DNA of 64,000 bases from Lichenostomus cassidix (GCA_008360975.2 CM039210.1:22901007-22965006), one strand, 5' to 3'; counted from the stretch's first letter, positions 30,973 through 41,714 are shown. Notes: generated from the sequence alone by a model not told the origin. Numbers and translations are program-made.

Positions 30973-31872
30973 TGTCTTGGTTTGAAAGACAGGTGTCTGC
31001 CAAGAGAGGCTGAACCCTCCCCTAGAGCAGAGGATGTGATTTTCCTTCCCCTCCTCCCTCCGAATTATTTAATTTTGTAAATCAAGGGCTTTCAGGCAAA
31101 GGTATGGGGAAAAAGGAGTATCAGTTCTTTACTAGTATCTATAAACAAACAATAACAATAATAGCAAACCACAACTAGAACCAGAAAACCAAACAGCAGA
31201 TAACGTGAGCTGCTGAACCTTCTCCCGTGTGGTGTAATCACGGTTGCAAGCAGCAGGGGCGCTGTTGAGCTCCCGGCCGGCCAGGGCAGGTGCGATGACT
31301 CCCGAGCGGCTGCAGGTGGCGCTGTGGCGCAGGGTCAGGTCACCGTTCGGCAGCTGCAATGGCGGATGGGCTGAGAAACGCGCAGGGCAGCGGAAAGCAG
31401 CTCAGGGCAGCGAGGGGACAGGGCAGCAGGAGCGGGCGCTCTCTCTCTCTCTCCGGCCAGCGAGAATTTCTGCAGTCACAGCAGACGCCGCGGTCTCGTG
31501 CGGCAGAGGGCGGGGGCAGGCAGCAGGGGCCGCGGGACTCTCCCAGCAGCAGCCACGAGGGAACGCAGCCCAGGGGGGGGGAAAAGCGCCCTTCCCCGTG
31601 AGGAGAAAAGTTGAATCAAAGCTCACCCAGCCAGGAGGGAAAAGAAACAGGGCACAGTTGGATTTCCTCTGGTAGCAGCTGGAAAGCAAAGAGCCAGCAG
31701 CCTCTACCCTCAGCGTCCGAACCACGAGAGAGCCTTCCCAGGGCCGGGTCTCCCTTACCTTGCCCTGCCCAAAAACCTAGCCTTTGTCTTTTACAAAAGG
31801 CTTGATCACTCCGAACATCGGACCATTTGTTGCTTAGTAACAGGAATGGGAAGAAATTCTCAACCCCCGACA
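30973..31872 (-). repeat. L1 5' LTR
   Basis: 900 bp, same family and ends as 26,242-27,142. Followed by AGGCG. Confidence 0.95.
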
Positions 31873-31877
31873 AGGCG

Positions 31878-32040
31878 GTTCAAGCCTGGCCAATCAGCCT
31901 GGGAGGAGGTTTTGAATTGGTCCAATCCGAATGGCCCTATGATGTCTATATAAATTGCTTAAATAAATAATAAATTCAGAATCCTTTTGATCACCTGAAA
32001 GCTCTCGACTCTTCACTCTGCTCACGGTCCAACAGCGACA
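31878..32040 (+). repeat. A1 3' LTR, second part
   Basis: Continues the LTR broken at 26,241 and ends CAACAGCGACA. TATATAAA and AATAAA signals lie near 31,945-31,975. It is followed by CTGGTAT and then G1 pol. Confidence 0.93.
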
Positions 32041-32949
32041 CTGGTATGTCTCTGTTCTCAACACCAACTGATAATATCTCTTAGTGTGAGTGTTTGCAGA
32101 CCATGGAAGAGGCCTATTCCAGCAAGCCTGACCTGAGGGACGTGCCTCCAGGGGACTCAGACTGGGAGCCCCACACAGACAAGAACAGCTTCATGACAGG
32201 TTATTCAGTCACAGCTACTGACCAGGTAAACCAAACAAAACCCTTGCTATCAAATGTAACATCACAAAGAGCTGAACTGATTACATCAATGAAAGATCTA
32301 GAACTGAGCGAAGCCATCTGGAAAAGGAGAGCACTGGTAACTATTCAAAGTAATGGAATTGAACACACGACTGAACAGGTGCATCTGCAGCTACAGAGTA
32401 TTTGGGAGTCTAGAAAAGCAGCATTTATGCATTGCAAAGTTCATCAAGACGGGGAAACAACCCCCGAATTAGAGAATCATGTTGCTGATCAAATAGTAAA
32501 AAGAGCAGAAAAGAGCGTCTTAATAGTGATGCCACAGAAGGAAACTAGTCTGTCAAGGTTCGCCCCAAATTGTAATCAGAAAACCCATCAGCTTTCTGGC
32601 ACAAAAGCTGAAATCATAGAAAGTGAATGACTATTACACCAGAGGGACAGACTGTGGTCCCACCTCAGTGAGAACATGAAAGCACTCATAAAGGAACAAA
32701 AACCTTTTAAACATCTGAAGAAAGTAATAACAGAAAAGGAAATTACTGATATTGTGCTATCTATAAAAAGCAAATATGAAATCTGCTATAGTAACAACCT
32801 GAGCAAAAGAGCTGTGTTAGAAATAGAAGCCGGGGACTTTCCTAGAGAATATTTGCAAATAGATTCTGCTAAGTTACCATGTAAAAAAGATACAAGTATG
32901 TACTGGTGTCGGATTCTCACTTTTAGTGGGAGGTCTGAACCTTACCCCT
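32041..32949 (+). pseudogene. pol: G1 RNase H and integrase remnant
   Basis: Continues G1 pol after A1. Aligns by eye with G2 pol: CLQT.EE.YSS.PDL, GY.VT.TD, SQ.AELI, then MHCK.HQ.G.TTPE and the integrase zinc-domain region. RNase H motif TDGSS reads TDKNS here. A TGA at 32,628-32,630 and deletions break it. The first integrase aspartate is seen in LQIDSAKLP near 32,860. Identity to G2 is about 60 percent by eye. Confidence 0.85.
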
Positions 32950-33338
32950 TGTCACAGAATGGGTTCAGGATCGCGGGCACGAACCCTTAGGAGGTTTGTG
33001 CGAGCCAGACCATTGCTAGCTAAAGTAGGCCATACAGGCCACGGCAATGTGCTGGGAAAGTGCCATGGGAAAGGTACCAAGAAAGCGCAGCTGTGCCCTT
33101 GAGCGCTGAGAAAGAATGTACCAGGAGGGAGCTTGCGATTAAGAAGAATGAAGGGGGAACCCTTAAAGTGTGAGAATGGAATGCAATAGAATGTAAACTG
33201 TAACCTGTGTGATTAACCAGTAGATTAGTGATCAATAAATATAAGCACTGTAACAGTATATAAACCGCACACGCAATAAAATAAATGGAGCTTGCTTATA
33301 TCTCATATTGAGCTGGAGTCTTGCTTCCCTCGCTGGCA
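32950..33338 (+). repeat. class II solo LTR in G1 integrase
   Basis: 389 bp, TGTCACAGAATGG to CGCTGGCA, flanked by ACCCCT (32,944-32,949 and 33,339-33,344). TATATAAA near 33,259 and AATAAA near 33,275. Confidence 0.9.
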
Positions 33339-33344
33339 ACCCCT

Positions 33345-33529
33345 GTCACTCTAACACAGCATGGGAAGTGGAAGAAATCTTGCTCAATCATATAAATCCA
33401 AGGGTTGGGGTTCTTTTAGGAATGTCATCAGATAGGGAACCACATTTTGTTCCAAGAGTAGTTGGGAAAATCAACAAGATTCTGAGATTTAATTGGGATC
33501 TGCATGTCCTGGGAAATTCATATGAAAGG
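33345..33529 (+). pseudogene. pol: G1 integrase core, last part
   Basis: Contains LLNHINPR, GVLLGMSSDREPHF (second catalytic aspartate) and NWDLH, as in G2. It then runs into repeat M; the glutamate region is absent. Confidence 0.82.
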
Positions 33530-34760
33530 GAAAGAAAAAAAACTGTTAAATATACACTAAATTCATGAGTTAGGTGAGATAGGACACTGATGGCAGGACA
33601 CAAAGGGAAGACAGGCTTCAAGCTTAAAGTTGCACAGTGATTTAATTACCTAAAAGAGTTGGTGGATAAATGAGTGATAAAAATAATCTTTTCAGACACT
33701 ATGTTCACTCACCCCTCTCCCTCCTTCCAACCAACACCTTGGGTAGGGAGCAGGGTATGGGGTATTTTCTTAGTCCATAGAGCAAGTCCATAAATCTATT
33801 CATCACCACAATTCTTCCACTACAAATACTCTTTATCTCTGCTCATTGTCTTTCTCTTAAGACAGTTTCTCTGCTCTTACCCCCTCTCTTGTAAGAAGCC
33901 GTTTCTCTGTTCACCTCCCCCCTCTCTCTTTCCAAACTAACATGGGCAGGGGGCAGGGTAAGGGGTTTTTTTTCTCTGGTCAGTCCATCAGGGAGAGGGG
34001 TCTTCTACTTAGCCACGGGAACCCTCTCACGAGAGACAGTCCTCTGGGAACTTCTTTGGCCTGGGTCCAATCTCACGAGCAACATCCTGCCCGAATTCTG
34101 CTGCAACATGAATTCTCTTGCCCGTAGGGTGCAGACTCTCCTGAGCTGAGGCCAGGCTGCTTCCATCCCAGGAGCAAGGCCTTTCTCTCCCTTGCAAGGC
34201 CTTTGCAACTTTAACTCTTTATATGAGACTCCCAGTGGATCACAGCTTTTTCCAGGCATCCACCTGCTCCTCTGGCATGGGCTGGGGGGGATTTCTGCAT
34301 CCTTGTCTACTCCATGGGCTGCAGGGGGACCACCTGCTCCCCCCATGGTCTTCACCATAACTAGCAGTGGGTTTTCAGCTCTGGTGCCTGGACCACCTCC
34401 TCCCCCACCTTCTCCACTGACCTTGGTGTCTCCATGTTGTTCTCCCTTCACATATTTTTACTTCCTCCTCTTCCTCCTCTAGCTACAAAGAAGTGTGTGA
34501 CTACTTTGTTTTGATTTCTTCTTAAATGTTTTCACAGAGGAGTAACTAGAACCTTTAATTGGCCCAAACTTGGCTGGCAGCATGTCCATCACCTTTAGAG
34601 CCATCAGAGATTGGCTCTGCTGGACTTGATGAAAATCTTCCAGAACTTTTACTCAGGACACACAGGAGCCATCTTTGTTCCACTCCCCACCTCTCAGACA
34701 CTTCTTCAGGCCTACTACAACAGCTTTTGAGGGGTTTAAATTTCTCTTAGATGTTAAAGA
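33530..34760 (+). repeat. LTR-like repeat M, copy 1 (5' truncated)
   Basis: Inverted homologue of 43,763-44,960: both carry AAAAAAACTGTTAAA, TTTCTTAGTCCATAGAG and GATCACAGCTTTTTCCAGGC. The first ~80 bases present in copy 2 are missing. Interrupted by provirus G2 and finished at 42,237-42,274. No coding potential seen. Confidence 0.72.
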
Positions 34761-35278
34761 TGATGCCTTAAATTGCTAGGAAAAATTTTAGACGCAGACA
34801 CACAGTATGGGATAGGGGTTTTACCTTGGTTTAATAGGATCCCAGATGCGCACCGACGAACAATCCAGCTCCAAAGGCCAGCCCAAAAAGCCCCCCCCCC
34901 GTATACAATTTATGGACAGCCTAGATTAGAATATCTATCTAAAAGTCTCCAATAAGAAGTCTAACACATGAAGTAACTGCCCCCTTATTAAAATCGCCCT
35001 CCCCCCAAAAGATTGCTACTTAGTTTACAAAAAACATGTCTCAGTGGTGGGGGCCCTCTTCAAGGTTGTGCGTCATGCTTTTGAGATTGAGGGTTTGTTT
35101 CGTCTTCCCAAAGGATTCTGAGCAGGGCAAGGGGTACTAGGGTGATAGAATGCAGGGTTAAGATACAGGGAGTAAAAAGTACAGGAACGGGGAAGGGTAA
35201 AAGGTTATATATAAAGGATATATATATAAAGAGAGTATAAAAGTAAAATAAAAAAATCCAAAAACCCATCAGGCATCA
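34761..35278 (-). repeat. G2 3' LTR
   Basis: 518 bp, TGATGCC to GGCATCA on either strand (the ends are inverted repeats). No difference from 41,715-42,232 found by reading. Confidence 0.96.
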
Positions 35279-35293
35279 TTTCCCCCCTTTTTG
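35279..35293 (-). other. G2 polypurine tract
   Basis: Minus strand AAAAAGGGGGGAAA directly before the 3' LTR. Confidence 0.93.
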
Positions 35294-35339
35294 GAGACTA
35301 ACAAGCTTTTACCTTGTTTAGTCTCTAACTTACTCTACT

Positions 35340-35752
35340 CTATCTACAACATCGGTTTACACAACTAGCTATGGCAAAAATAATAACTACAATTACAATA
35401 ATTATAAATGTTTCTTTCACCCAGGCCCAGTCTGGCAACCATGAAGTGAGGGCATGGAAAATTTGGTCAAATTTCAAGGTGTAATTTCTTGAACCCACTT
35501 CGTGTAGAATTTGAGTTCCCTTCCAAATTTCTTTCAAATCCTCTCTGATTCTCCCATCTTGGTCCACAAAGGAAATGACCATTTCCCCTTCCCATTTAGA
35601 GGTGGTAATTGAGTACAGATCCAGCAATTGCTCATATTAAGAGCTTTGGATACGTTTTGCATCACAGTATTTTGCAACTCCTGGGCTGAGCCCTGAGTCA
35701 TGGTTACCAGTTGGAAAAACAGCATACATGTAAGGAACAATTTAACCATCAT
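35340..35752 (-). pseudogene. env: G2 env, internally deleted
   Basis: The ATG at 35,752 overlaps the pol end, as in other gammaretroviruses. A signal peptide (LFLTCMLFFQLV) and a short surface-subunit start with the CWIC disulphide-exchange motif are followed by a jump and frame change to the end of the transmembrane subunit (membrane anchor rich in I and V, then a short tail ending CVNRCC). Most of the surface subunit, cleavage site and fusion peptide are missing, so no functional Env is possible. Confidence 0.85.
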
Positions 35753-37871
35753 CTTGATTTGTATCAGTCTCTGTTTTCTCGGTAGTCTCAGGAGCAGAAG
35801 CTTTCTTCACTCTGGAATAGTGGATCCACGGTCCTTTCCCAGCAACCTTGACAGCAGTGAGGGTGGTCAGCAAGACTTGGAATGGTCCCTTCCACTTGGG
35901 TTGCAAGGGGTCACTATCCCACCACTTGATGTAGACCCAGTCTCCAGGCTGAAACGGATGGGCAGGGATGTCCAATCCTATGGGCTTGGACAGGACAACG
36001 AATCTCTGGAGCTTCTGCAAAGTGGAACTCAAAGCCATTAAGTATTTCTGCAAATCAATTTTTCCCCTCATGTGAATATCACCTGGAATGTGTGGAACTT
36101 GATATGGTCTGCCATATAGAATCTCATAGGGACTTATGTTGTCCCTTCGCCTTGGTTGTATGCGGACCCTCAGTAAGGCTATAGGCAAAGCCTGAACCCA
36201 TGTCATAGATGTTTCTTGACAAATTTTTCCAATCTGGGTTTTGAGGGTTCCATTTATACGTTCAACCTTGCCACTTGCTTGGGGCCTGTATGGTGTATGC
36301 AGGTCCCAAGTGAGTCCCAGGATCTTGCTAACTTCCCCGACCACTGTTGCAATAAAATGTGGTCCCCTATCTGATGACATTCCCAAGGGAACCCCAAATC
36401 TTGGAATTATATGATTGAGCAAAGCTTTTACTACCTCTTTTGCTGCATTGGTGCGACAGGGATAAGCTTCAGGCCATCCACTGAATGTATCAACCAATAC
36501 CAATACATATTTGTATCCTTCCCTCCATGGCATTTCAGCAAAATCTATTTGCCAGTAATCTCCCGGGAGATGCCCTGTCTTGGTCACTTTTAACACTACC
36601 CTTTTAGTTGTGTCAGGGTTGTTTTTGCAGCATGTTTCACACTTGCTTGTTACAGACTGCACGATGTCAGTCATTCCTCTCCCTATCACTACTTTCTTTA
36701 GATGTTTTAAAAGGTTTTCTGTTCCCCAGTGTGTACTTTCATGTTCTCTTTGCACTATTTCTCGAAGGATCGGGGGTGGGACTACAACCTGGCCTACAGG
36801 TGTAACAGCCCACCCACCCTCTTTAATTTCAGCCTTAAGAGATTTAATTAACTGTTGGTCACTCTGATCATATTTTGGGGCAAACCCTGTCAAATCTACT
36901 TCTTTCTGTGGCACTATTGCAAAAATGCCTTTTTCTGCTATCCCTCTTGCCATTTCATCAGCAAAGCGATTTCCCACTTCAGGAGTTGTCTTCCCCTTTT
37001 GATGACTTTTGCAGTGCATGACAGCTACTTCTGTAGGTTTCCAGATGCTCTGCAGGAGTGCTAGGATTTGTTTGGCATGTTTAATGCCATTACCTTGAGC
37101 AGTCAACAGGCCACGTTCTTTCCAAATAGCTCCATGGGCATGAACAACACTGAATGCATATTTGGAATCAGTCCATATATTTACCTTCTTTCCCTCGCTC
37201 AGTTCTAGAGCTCTGGTCAGTGCAATCAGTTCAGCTTTCTGTGATGATACATCTGAAGGCAAGGCTTTTGCCTCAATCACTTCATCTGTGGTGGTCACTG
37301 CATAGCCTGTCATACGCTTACCGTTCCGTATGAAACTGCTCCCATCAGTAAAAAGTTCCCAATCTGGATTCTCCAGAGGCACATCCTTCAGGTCTGGTCT
37401 ACTGGAGTAGGTTTCTTCTATTGTCTGCAAACAGTCATGCTCAGGCACGTTATCAAGCAATGTAGACGACAAGAACATTGCGGGGTTTACAACAGATGTT
37501 GTTTTTAGAGTGACATCATCCTGTTCCAACAATACAGCCTGGTATTTAAGCATTCTGCTAGGGGATAACCAGTGTCCCCCCTTTTGCTCCAGCACAGAAA
37601 TCACGGCGTGGGGTACATACACGACAATGTGCTGCCCAAGGGTGAATTTCCGAGCTTCCTGGATTAGGATGACAGTTGCTGCCACGGCTTTCAGACACCC
37701 TGGCCACCCTTGGCTAACATTGTCTAGTTGTTTTGAAAAATAAGCTACAGCTCTTCGCTGATCCCCAAGATATTGTGCTAGCACCCCAAGAGCTACATTC
37801 TGCCGCTCGTATGTGAACAGTTCGAAGGGCTTTGTTAAATCTGGCAGCTCTAAAGCTGGAGCAGACATCAA
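35742..37871 (-). CDS. pol: G2 pol: connection, RNase H and integrase
   Basis: A 709-codon open stretch after the second pol stop. RNase H: FTDGSS, ELIALTRALE, TDSKYAF and an HCKSHQKG loop typical of gammaretroviral RNase H, then NRFADEMA. Integrase: HESTHWG and CETCCKNN make the HHCC domain; WQIDFAEMP, SSDRGPHF and SGKVERINGTLK give an intact DDE triad. The C-terminal domain includes WKGPFQVLLTT and WIHYSRVKKA. All catalytic residues are present, but translation is blocked upstream. Confidence 0.92.
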   Translation of the reverse strand: MMSAPALELPDLTKPFELFTYERQNVALGVLAQYLGDQRRAVAYFSKQLDNVSQGWPGCLKAVAATVILIQEARKFTLGQHIVVYVPHAVISVLEQKGGHWLSPSRMLKYQAVLLEQDDVTLKTTSVVNPAMFLSSTLLDNVPEHDCLQTIEETYSSRPDLKDVPLENPDWELFTDGSSFIRNGKRMTGYAVTTTDEVIEAKALPSDVSSQKAELIALTRALELSEGKKVNIWTDSKYAFSVVHAHGAIWKERGLLTAQGNGIKHAKQILALLQSIWKPTEVAVMHCKSHQKGKTTPEVGNRFADEMARGIAEKGIFAIVPQKEVDLTGFAPKYDQSDQQLIKSLKAEIKEGGWAVTPVGQVVVPPPILREIVQREHESTHWGTENLLKHLKKVVIGRGMTDIVQSVTSKCETCCKNNPDTTKRVVLKVTKTGHLPGDYWQIDFAEMPWREGYKYVLVLVDTFSGWPEAYPCRTNAAKEVVKALLNHIIPRFGVPLGMSSDRGPHFIATVVGEVSKILGLTWDLHTPYRPQASGKVERINGTLKTQIGKICQETSMTWVQALPIALLRVRIQPRRRDNISPYEILYGRPYQVPHIPGDIHMRGKIDLQKYLMALSSTLQKLQRFVVLSKPIGLDIPAHPFQPGDWVYIKWWDSDPLQPKWKGPFQVLLTTLTAVKVAGKGPWIHYSRVKKASAPETTEKTETDTNQDDG

Positions 37872-38959
37872 GGAATGTTTTAGTTATTTAAATGCAGACC
37901 TTGCTTTCTCTGTCCAGTTAATGGTTCCCTTTTCAGCTGTCTTTAGGGTTTCATACAGAGGCTTTACCAGTATTCCATACTTTGCCACCCAAAGTCGACA
38001 CCAACCTACCATGCCGAGGAAAGCTTGCATCTCTCTCACTGTGTGGGGCTCTGGAAGCCGACAGATAGCTTCTTTCCGTTCTCTGCTAAGTTGTCGATGA
38101 CCACGGAAGATTTCCAGCCCCAGGTATACTACAGTTTCTTTGGCAACTTGTGCTTTTTCCTTTGTGACTCGGTATCCGCCCATGCCCAAAAAATTCAAAA
38201 GACTTACAGTGAGTTGGATGCAGTCATGTCATGTTTTTGCTGCGATCAGGATGTCATCCACATATTGGAGGATTTCTCCTTTTGGTTCCTGTTTTTTCCA
38301 GTCTTCCAGTTCCTTTGATAGCTGGTGTCCGAATATTGTTGGGCTGTTCTTGAACCCTTGGGGTAACACTGTCCAAGTTAGTTGAGTCTTTCTTCCTGTC
38401 TCAGGATTTTCCCACTCAAAAGCAAAAAGCTCCTGGCTATCTTTGTGGATTGGAATAGAGAAAAAGGCATCTTTGAGATCTAAGACTGAGAACCATCCTA
38501 ATTCATTTGTTAATGTGGTCAGAAAGGTGTAGGGATTTGGTACAACTGAATGTATGTCCTCTGTAATTCTGTTGATTGCCCTCAAATCCTGCACTAGCCT
38601 GTAACTCTTACCATCAGCTTTCTTTACTGGCAGGATGGGTGTGTTGTATTTGGACTCACATTCCACTAGCAACCCGAATTTGAGAAATTTCTCAATTACA
38701 GGTGCCAGTCCCCTACGACTTTCTAATTTCAGAGGGTATTGTTTCTGCCTTACCGGTGTTGCTCCTGCTTTGAGTGCAATACTCACAGGTTCAGCTCTTT
38801 TGGATCTCCCGGGAAAATCACTGGCCCATACTAGTGGAATTACCGCATCCTCAACTTCTTTAGAAATTTCTCCACAACATTCCTGGATAAGAATAGTAGC
38901 TGCTTTGACAAATTTAGATTCAGGAATTATAATTTTCACTCCCTCCTCCTTGGAAAATT
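37872..38959 (-). pseudogene. pol: G2 reverse transcriptase with two nonsense codons
   Basis: RT from about 38,830 downwards: LDLKDAFFSIPIH, LPQGFKNSP and the active site YVDD near 38,255. A TGA at 38,229-38,231 follows a few codons after YVDD, and a TAA at 37,884-37,886 ends the thumb/connection. The reading frame is otherwise unbroken, so these two point changes are the only lesions seen in pol. Confidence 0.92.
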
Positions 38960-39279
38960 TAATTTCTGCTTCCAATTTTTCCAATAAATCTCTGCCCAAC
39001 AATGGTTTTGGAGAATTTGGCATATATAAAAATTGATGAGTCACCCAATGTTTCCCCAGTTTAAATCTTAAAGGTTGAAAGAAAGGCCTTGTTTCACTTA
39101 CCCCCGTGGCACCAATTACATCTACAGTATCTTGACTCAGTTTCCCCTTTAAAGTATTTAACACAGAATATGTTGCCCCTGTATCAACCAAAAATTCAAC
39201 ATCATCTTTCCCCAGCTTAATTATAACCGAAGGCTCCGCTGGGGTGGATAATGCCTTCGGTCCCCGTCGATTCCCATTC
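38960..39279 (-). CDS. pro: G2 protease, continuous with Gag
   Basis: FLVDTGATYSVL near 39,180 is the active site; GRDLLEKL is near the C-terminus. The frame runs from gag without the stop codon that normally separates gag and pol in gammaretroviruses. Confidence 0.88.
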
Positions 39280-41189
39280 ACAGCTAATTGAGAAGATGTG
39301 GGCATCTCCTTCGCCCGCATTGGACACTCGTTCTTCCAGTGTCCCTTCTTCTTGCAGATGGCACACTGGTCCTCGGCTAGAGGAGGGTGAGGTGGACCCT
39401 TTCTTTTCCCTTGACCCTGTTTCTTCTTGTAGTGGGGTTTACCAGTATCCTTATCTGTTGAATCCCTATTTTGGTATACTTTCCAGGCTGCGTTCAACAA
39501 CCTATTTATATCATACTCATCCAATTTTTGCAGCTTTTTCCTTATATCAGGTGTAGATTGGCCTACAAATATGTAGGATAAATGAGACTGCTGCATTGGG
39601 GAATCCAAGTCCAAGTTTGTGTACTTCCGTGCAGCCTCTTTGAGCCTGTTCAGGAAATCTGTGGGGGTCTCAGTTAGACCTTGCCTAATTTCATATACTT
39701 TGGCCCAATTAATTGCTTTAGGAATAGCACATTTTAGTCCAATAACTATCCACTTTTGATACTGTTTTAATTTGGCCATTTCCTCTGGCACATTGGGATC
39801 CCAACCTGGATCTATCAAAGGAAAAATATTACCAACAGGTCCTTGAATGGTTCCAGCTGCAATTTGAGTTTCCACAGCATTTACAGCAGCCTTGATAACC
39901 ATCTGCTTTTCTGTACTATCCAGTACCTCATCTAACATTACATTCAGGTCACTCCAATCTGGGTTTTGTGCCTTGATAGCTAATTCAAACCGCATGGCTA
40001 CTTTCTCCGGATTATCTCTGTATGTTCCAACTGATTCTTTCAATTGTCGGAGTTCTCCGAGGGAAAAAGGAGTTTTGATATAAACCATCCCTTGATTCCC
40101 GACAGCCTGCCTTAGGGGTGCTTCCAGGACAGGCTCCCCCTTCCTTGGTTCATCCATCTTAGACCTGGTACGCTTTGCCACTGGACTGGGAGCTCCGATA
40201 GCTTCCCGGGCTATTTTCCCCCTTTTCTTCCCAGCAGGTTTGCTGCCTGCAGCTTCAGCCTCGGTTTCCCCTTCTACTTCTGAGCTATCTGCATCTGCAC
40301 TGGATTCATCTGACTCACGCTTGATTTGGATTTTTTCCTTCTCAGCTCTAGTGGAGCTGTGGGGAGGGTGCCGCCCACTGCCCCCCCTTTCCCCAGTCTG
40401 GGAGGGGCCAGCGGTGGATGTGCTTCCCTCTCCGTCCTGGTCAGTCCCGGTTCCGCCCTTCCCTCCGCCCCGGTCCCTCCTTTTGCCTCTGCCCCTGCTT
40501 CCACCCCTGTCTCCACCCCTGTCTCCGCCCCTGCTCCCGCCTTCATTCTCGTCATCAGACCGCTCCGGGGATGGTGGCAGTGGGGGAGGAGGCGGCCACA
40601 CCTCCTCTCTCCCCCGTGCTGTATCAAGTAAGTGAAGGGGAGGAGCAGACGGCCAGAATGGCGGTGGGGGAGGAGAAGGAGGAGGGAGAGGAGGAAGAGG
40701 GGGGAGGAGAGGGGGCACCGGCCCCTGTTGCGGCTGGGGTGATGCCCCCCTTCGTAAATTTGGTGCCACCAAGTCTGTGTCTGTCATGTCTATCTCCTCA
40801 TCTTTTGTCGGAGGCTTCTTCTGTCTATCTTTCTTCTTTTCTAATTTTTGTAAAGCCATCTCAAAGCGGTTCTTTTTCATTTGCTTATACGCTTCTTCTC
40901 GATTTAGAAATATAGAAAACAATTCTGCATATCTTAACTCCTTAAAACTGCCCTGAACTCGGAGTTCCACGAGTAACTTTGTAATAAGTTCATTATCTAA
41001 ACTGCCTAACCGAGGCCATTTACTCCCCCCTTCCAGCTTCAACGCAGGCCACACCCACAGTGAAAGTCTAGTTAATTCACCAGAATGTAATTCAACACTT
41101 CGTACTGTCAGCATATTCCAGTTTTTCAAAATCAAACCCAGTGGGGAATCCTGTGGGATGTTTGGATTGGTAGATAACACAGCGCCCAT
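39280..41189 (-). CDS. gag: G2 Gag polyprotein
   Basis: The ATG at 41,189 begins MGAVLS, a myristoylation signal. Matrix is about residues 1-130. A long Pro-rich and Gly/Arg-rich spacer (p12-like, with SRGGDRGGDRGG repeats) follows. Capsid starts near PFSLGELRQLKE (about 40,060), with the gammaretroviral LTETPTDFLNRLKEA homology region near 39,680. Nucleocapsid has one knuckle, CAICKKKGHWKNEC, at 39,326-39,367. No stop or frameshift was seen. Length and order match gammaretroviral Gag. Confidence 0.92.
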
Positions 41190-41375
41190 TCTCTTACTTA
41201 TAAACAGAAAGAAACAGTAGGATAAAGTTTCTAACCTATAAATTAGCACAGAACCAGCAGAGCAAAGAAAGCAAGCCTGAAAACAACGTGTGTTCAGCTT
41301 AGAAACCCTGGCGGGATTCGAACTTCTGTTCGAACCCACACCCCAACCTGTGGGCTGCAGCCCCCTCTGAGCCAC
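41190..41375 (-). other. in-frame N-terminal extension of G2 Gag (glycoGag-like)
   Basis: The gag frame is open for 62 codons upstream of the ATG. It includes a hydrophobic Cys/Phe/Leu-rich stretch (about residues 31-60) just before matrix, and an in-frame CTG near 41,360. Murine gammaretroviruses make glycoGag from an upstream CUG with a similar membrane anchor. Only the open frame and hydrophobicity are seen; translation is inferred. Confidence 0.5.
41314..41338. other. leader hairpin with B-box-like sequence
   Basis: GGGATTCGAAC and GTTCGAACCC form an inverted repeat around a TTCT loop. The minus strand reads AGTTCGAATCC, close to the tRNA/pol III B-box GGTTCGANTCC. Lies in the leader between primer site and gag. 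Confidence 0.6.
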
Positions 41376-41692
41376 AGCCCCCTGTGAGCCCTATGCGGCT
41401 CCCTGTGAGCTTTACGAGGGGCGTCCCCCCACCCTGTGGGAGCAGAGCGGTTAAAAAACCCCCTTTATGGCCCCCCTGGCCACGCTCCCACCCTCGGAGA
41501 TCTCCCGACTGCTAGCAGTTATCTATAAAACCATAAAACAACCCCTTTGATCTTACCTCCCCAGCTGTGTTCCTGCAGTCTTGGGAAACTCCCGGATTCC
41601 GATCCTGGAAATCACTGCCTCTCTCCCCAGTGCCGGCAGTGGGAGATGCGGCAGGGTGTTCTTCGGTCCAAAATCAAAACCCGGGGTTCCTT

Positions 41693-41710
41693 CTCCTGGC
41701 TGGCTCGCCA
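41693..41710 (-). other. G2 primer binding site, tRNA-Arg(ACG)
   Basis: Minus strand TGGCGAGCCAGCCAGGAG, four bases after the 5' LTR. It matches the 3' end of vertebrate tRNA-Arg(ACG) plus CCA at 18 of 18 positions as I recall it. Confidence 0.88.
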
Positions 41711-41714
41711 GAAC

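Larger units (their letters stand above)
26242..31872 (-). mobile_element. class III (ERVL) provirus L1
   Basis: Flanked by AGGCG (26,237-26,241 and 31,873-31,877), LTRs of 901 and 900 bp about 98 percent identical. Minus-strand order: LTR, tRNA-Lys-like primer site, gag, in-frame UAG, pro-pol with an internal deletion, LTR. There is no env, as usual for ERVL. It lies inside the 3' LTR of A1, so it is younger than A1. Confidence 0.95.
1935..32040 (+). mobile_element. class II env-less provirus A1, swollen to 30 kb by nested insertions
   Basis: Bounded by related LTRs (1935-2194 and 26,134-26,241 plus 31,878-32,040). CTGGTAT (1928-1934 and 32,041-32,047) flanks it as a 6-7 bp target duplication. 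The interrupted host is G1 pol, whose frame resumes after the duplication. Removing the nested insertions leaves LTR, primer site, gag, dUTPase/protease, pol, polypurine tract and LTR, with no env. It is dead: many stops, frameshifts and a changed integrase glutamate. The closest relative in the window is A2. Confidence 0.9.

Noticed and set aside
34005..34482. Gly/Pro-rich frames in repeat M
   Set aside because: Present in both M copies with frame changes; look non-coding.
40240..40915. Ser/Pro-rich plus-strand ORFs
   Set aside because: Antisense of the low-complexity spacer of G2 gag.
41290..41390. tRNA gene in the G2 leader
   Set aside because: B-box-like sequence is present but no cloverleaf with acceptor stem and anticodon arm can be formed; it overlaps the gag-frame extension.
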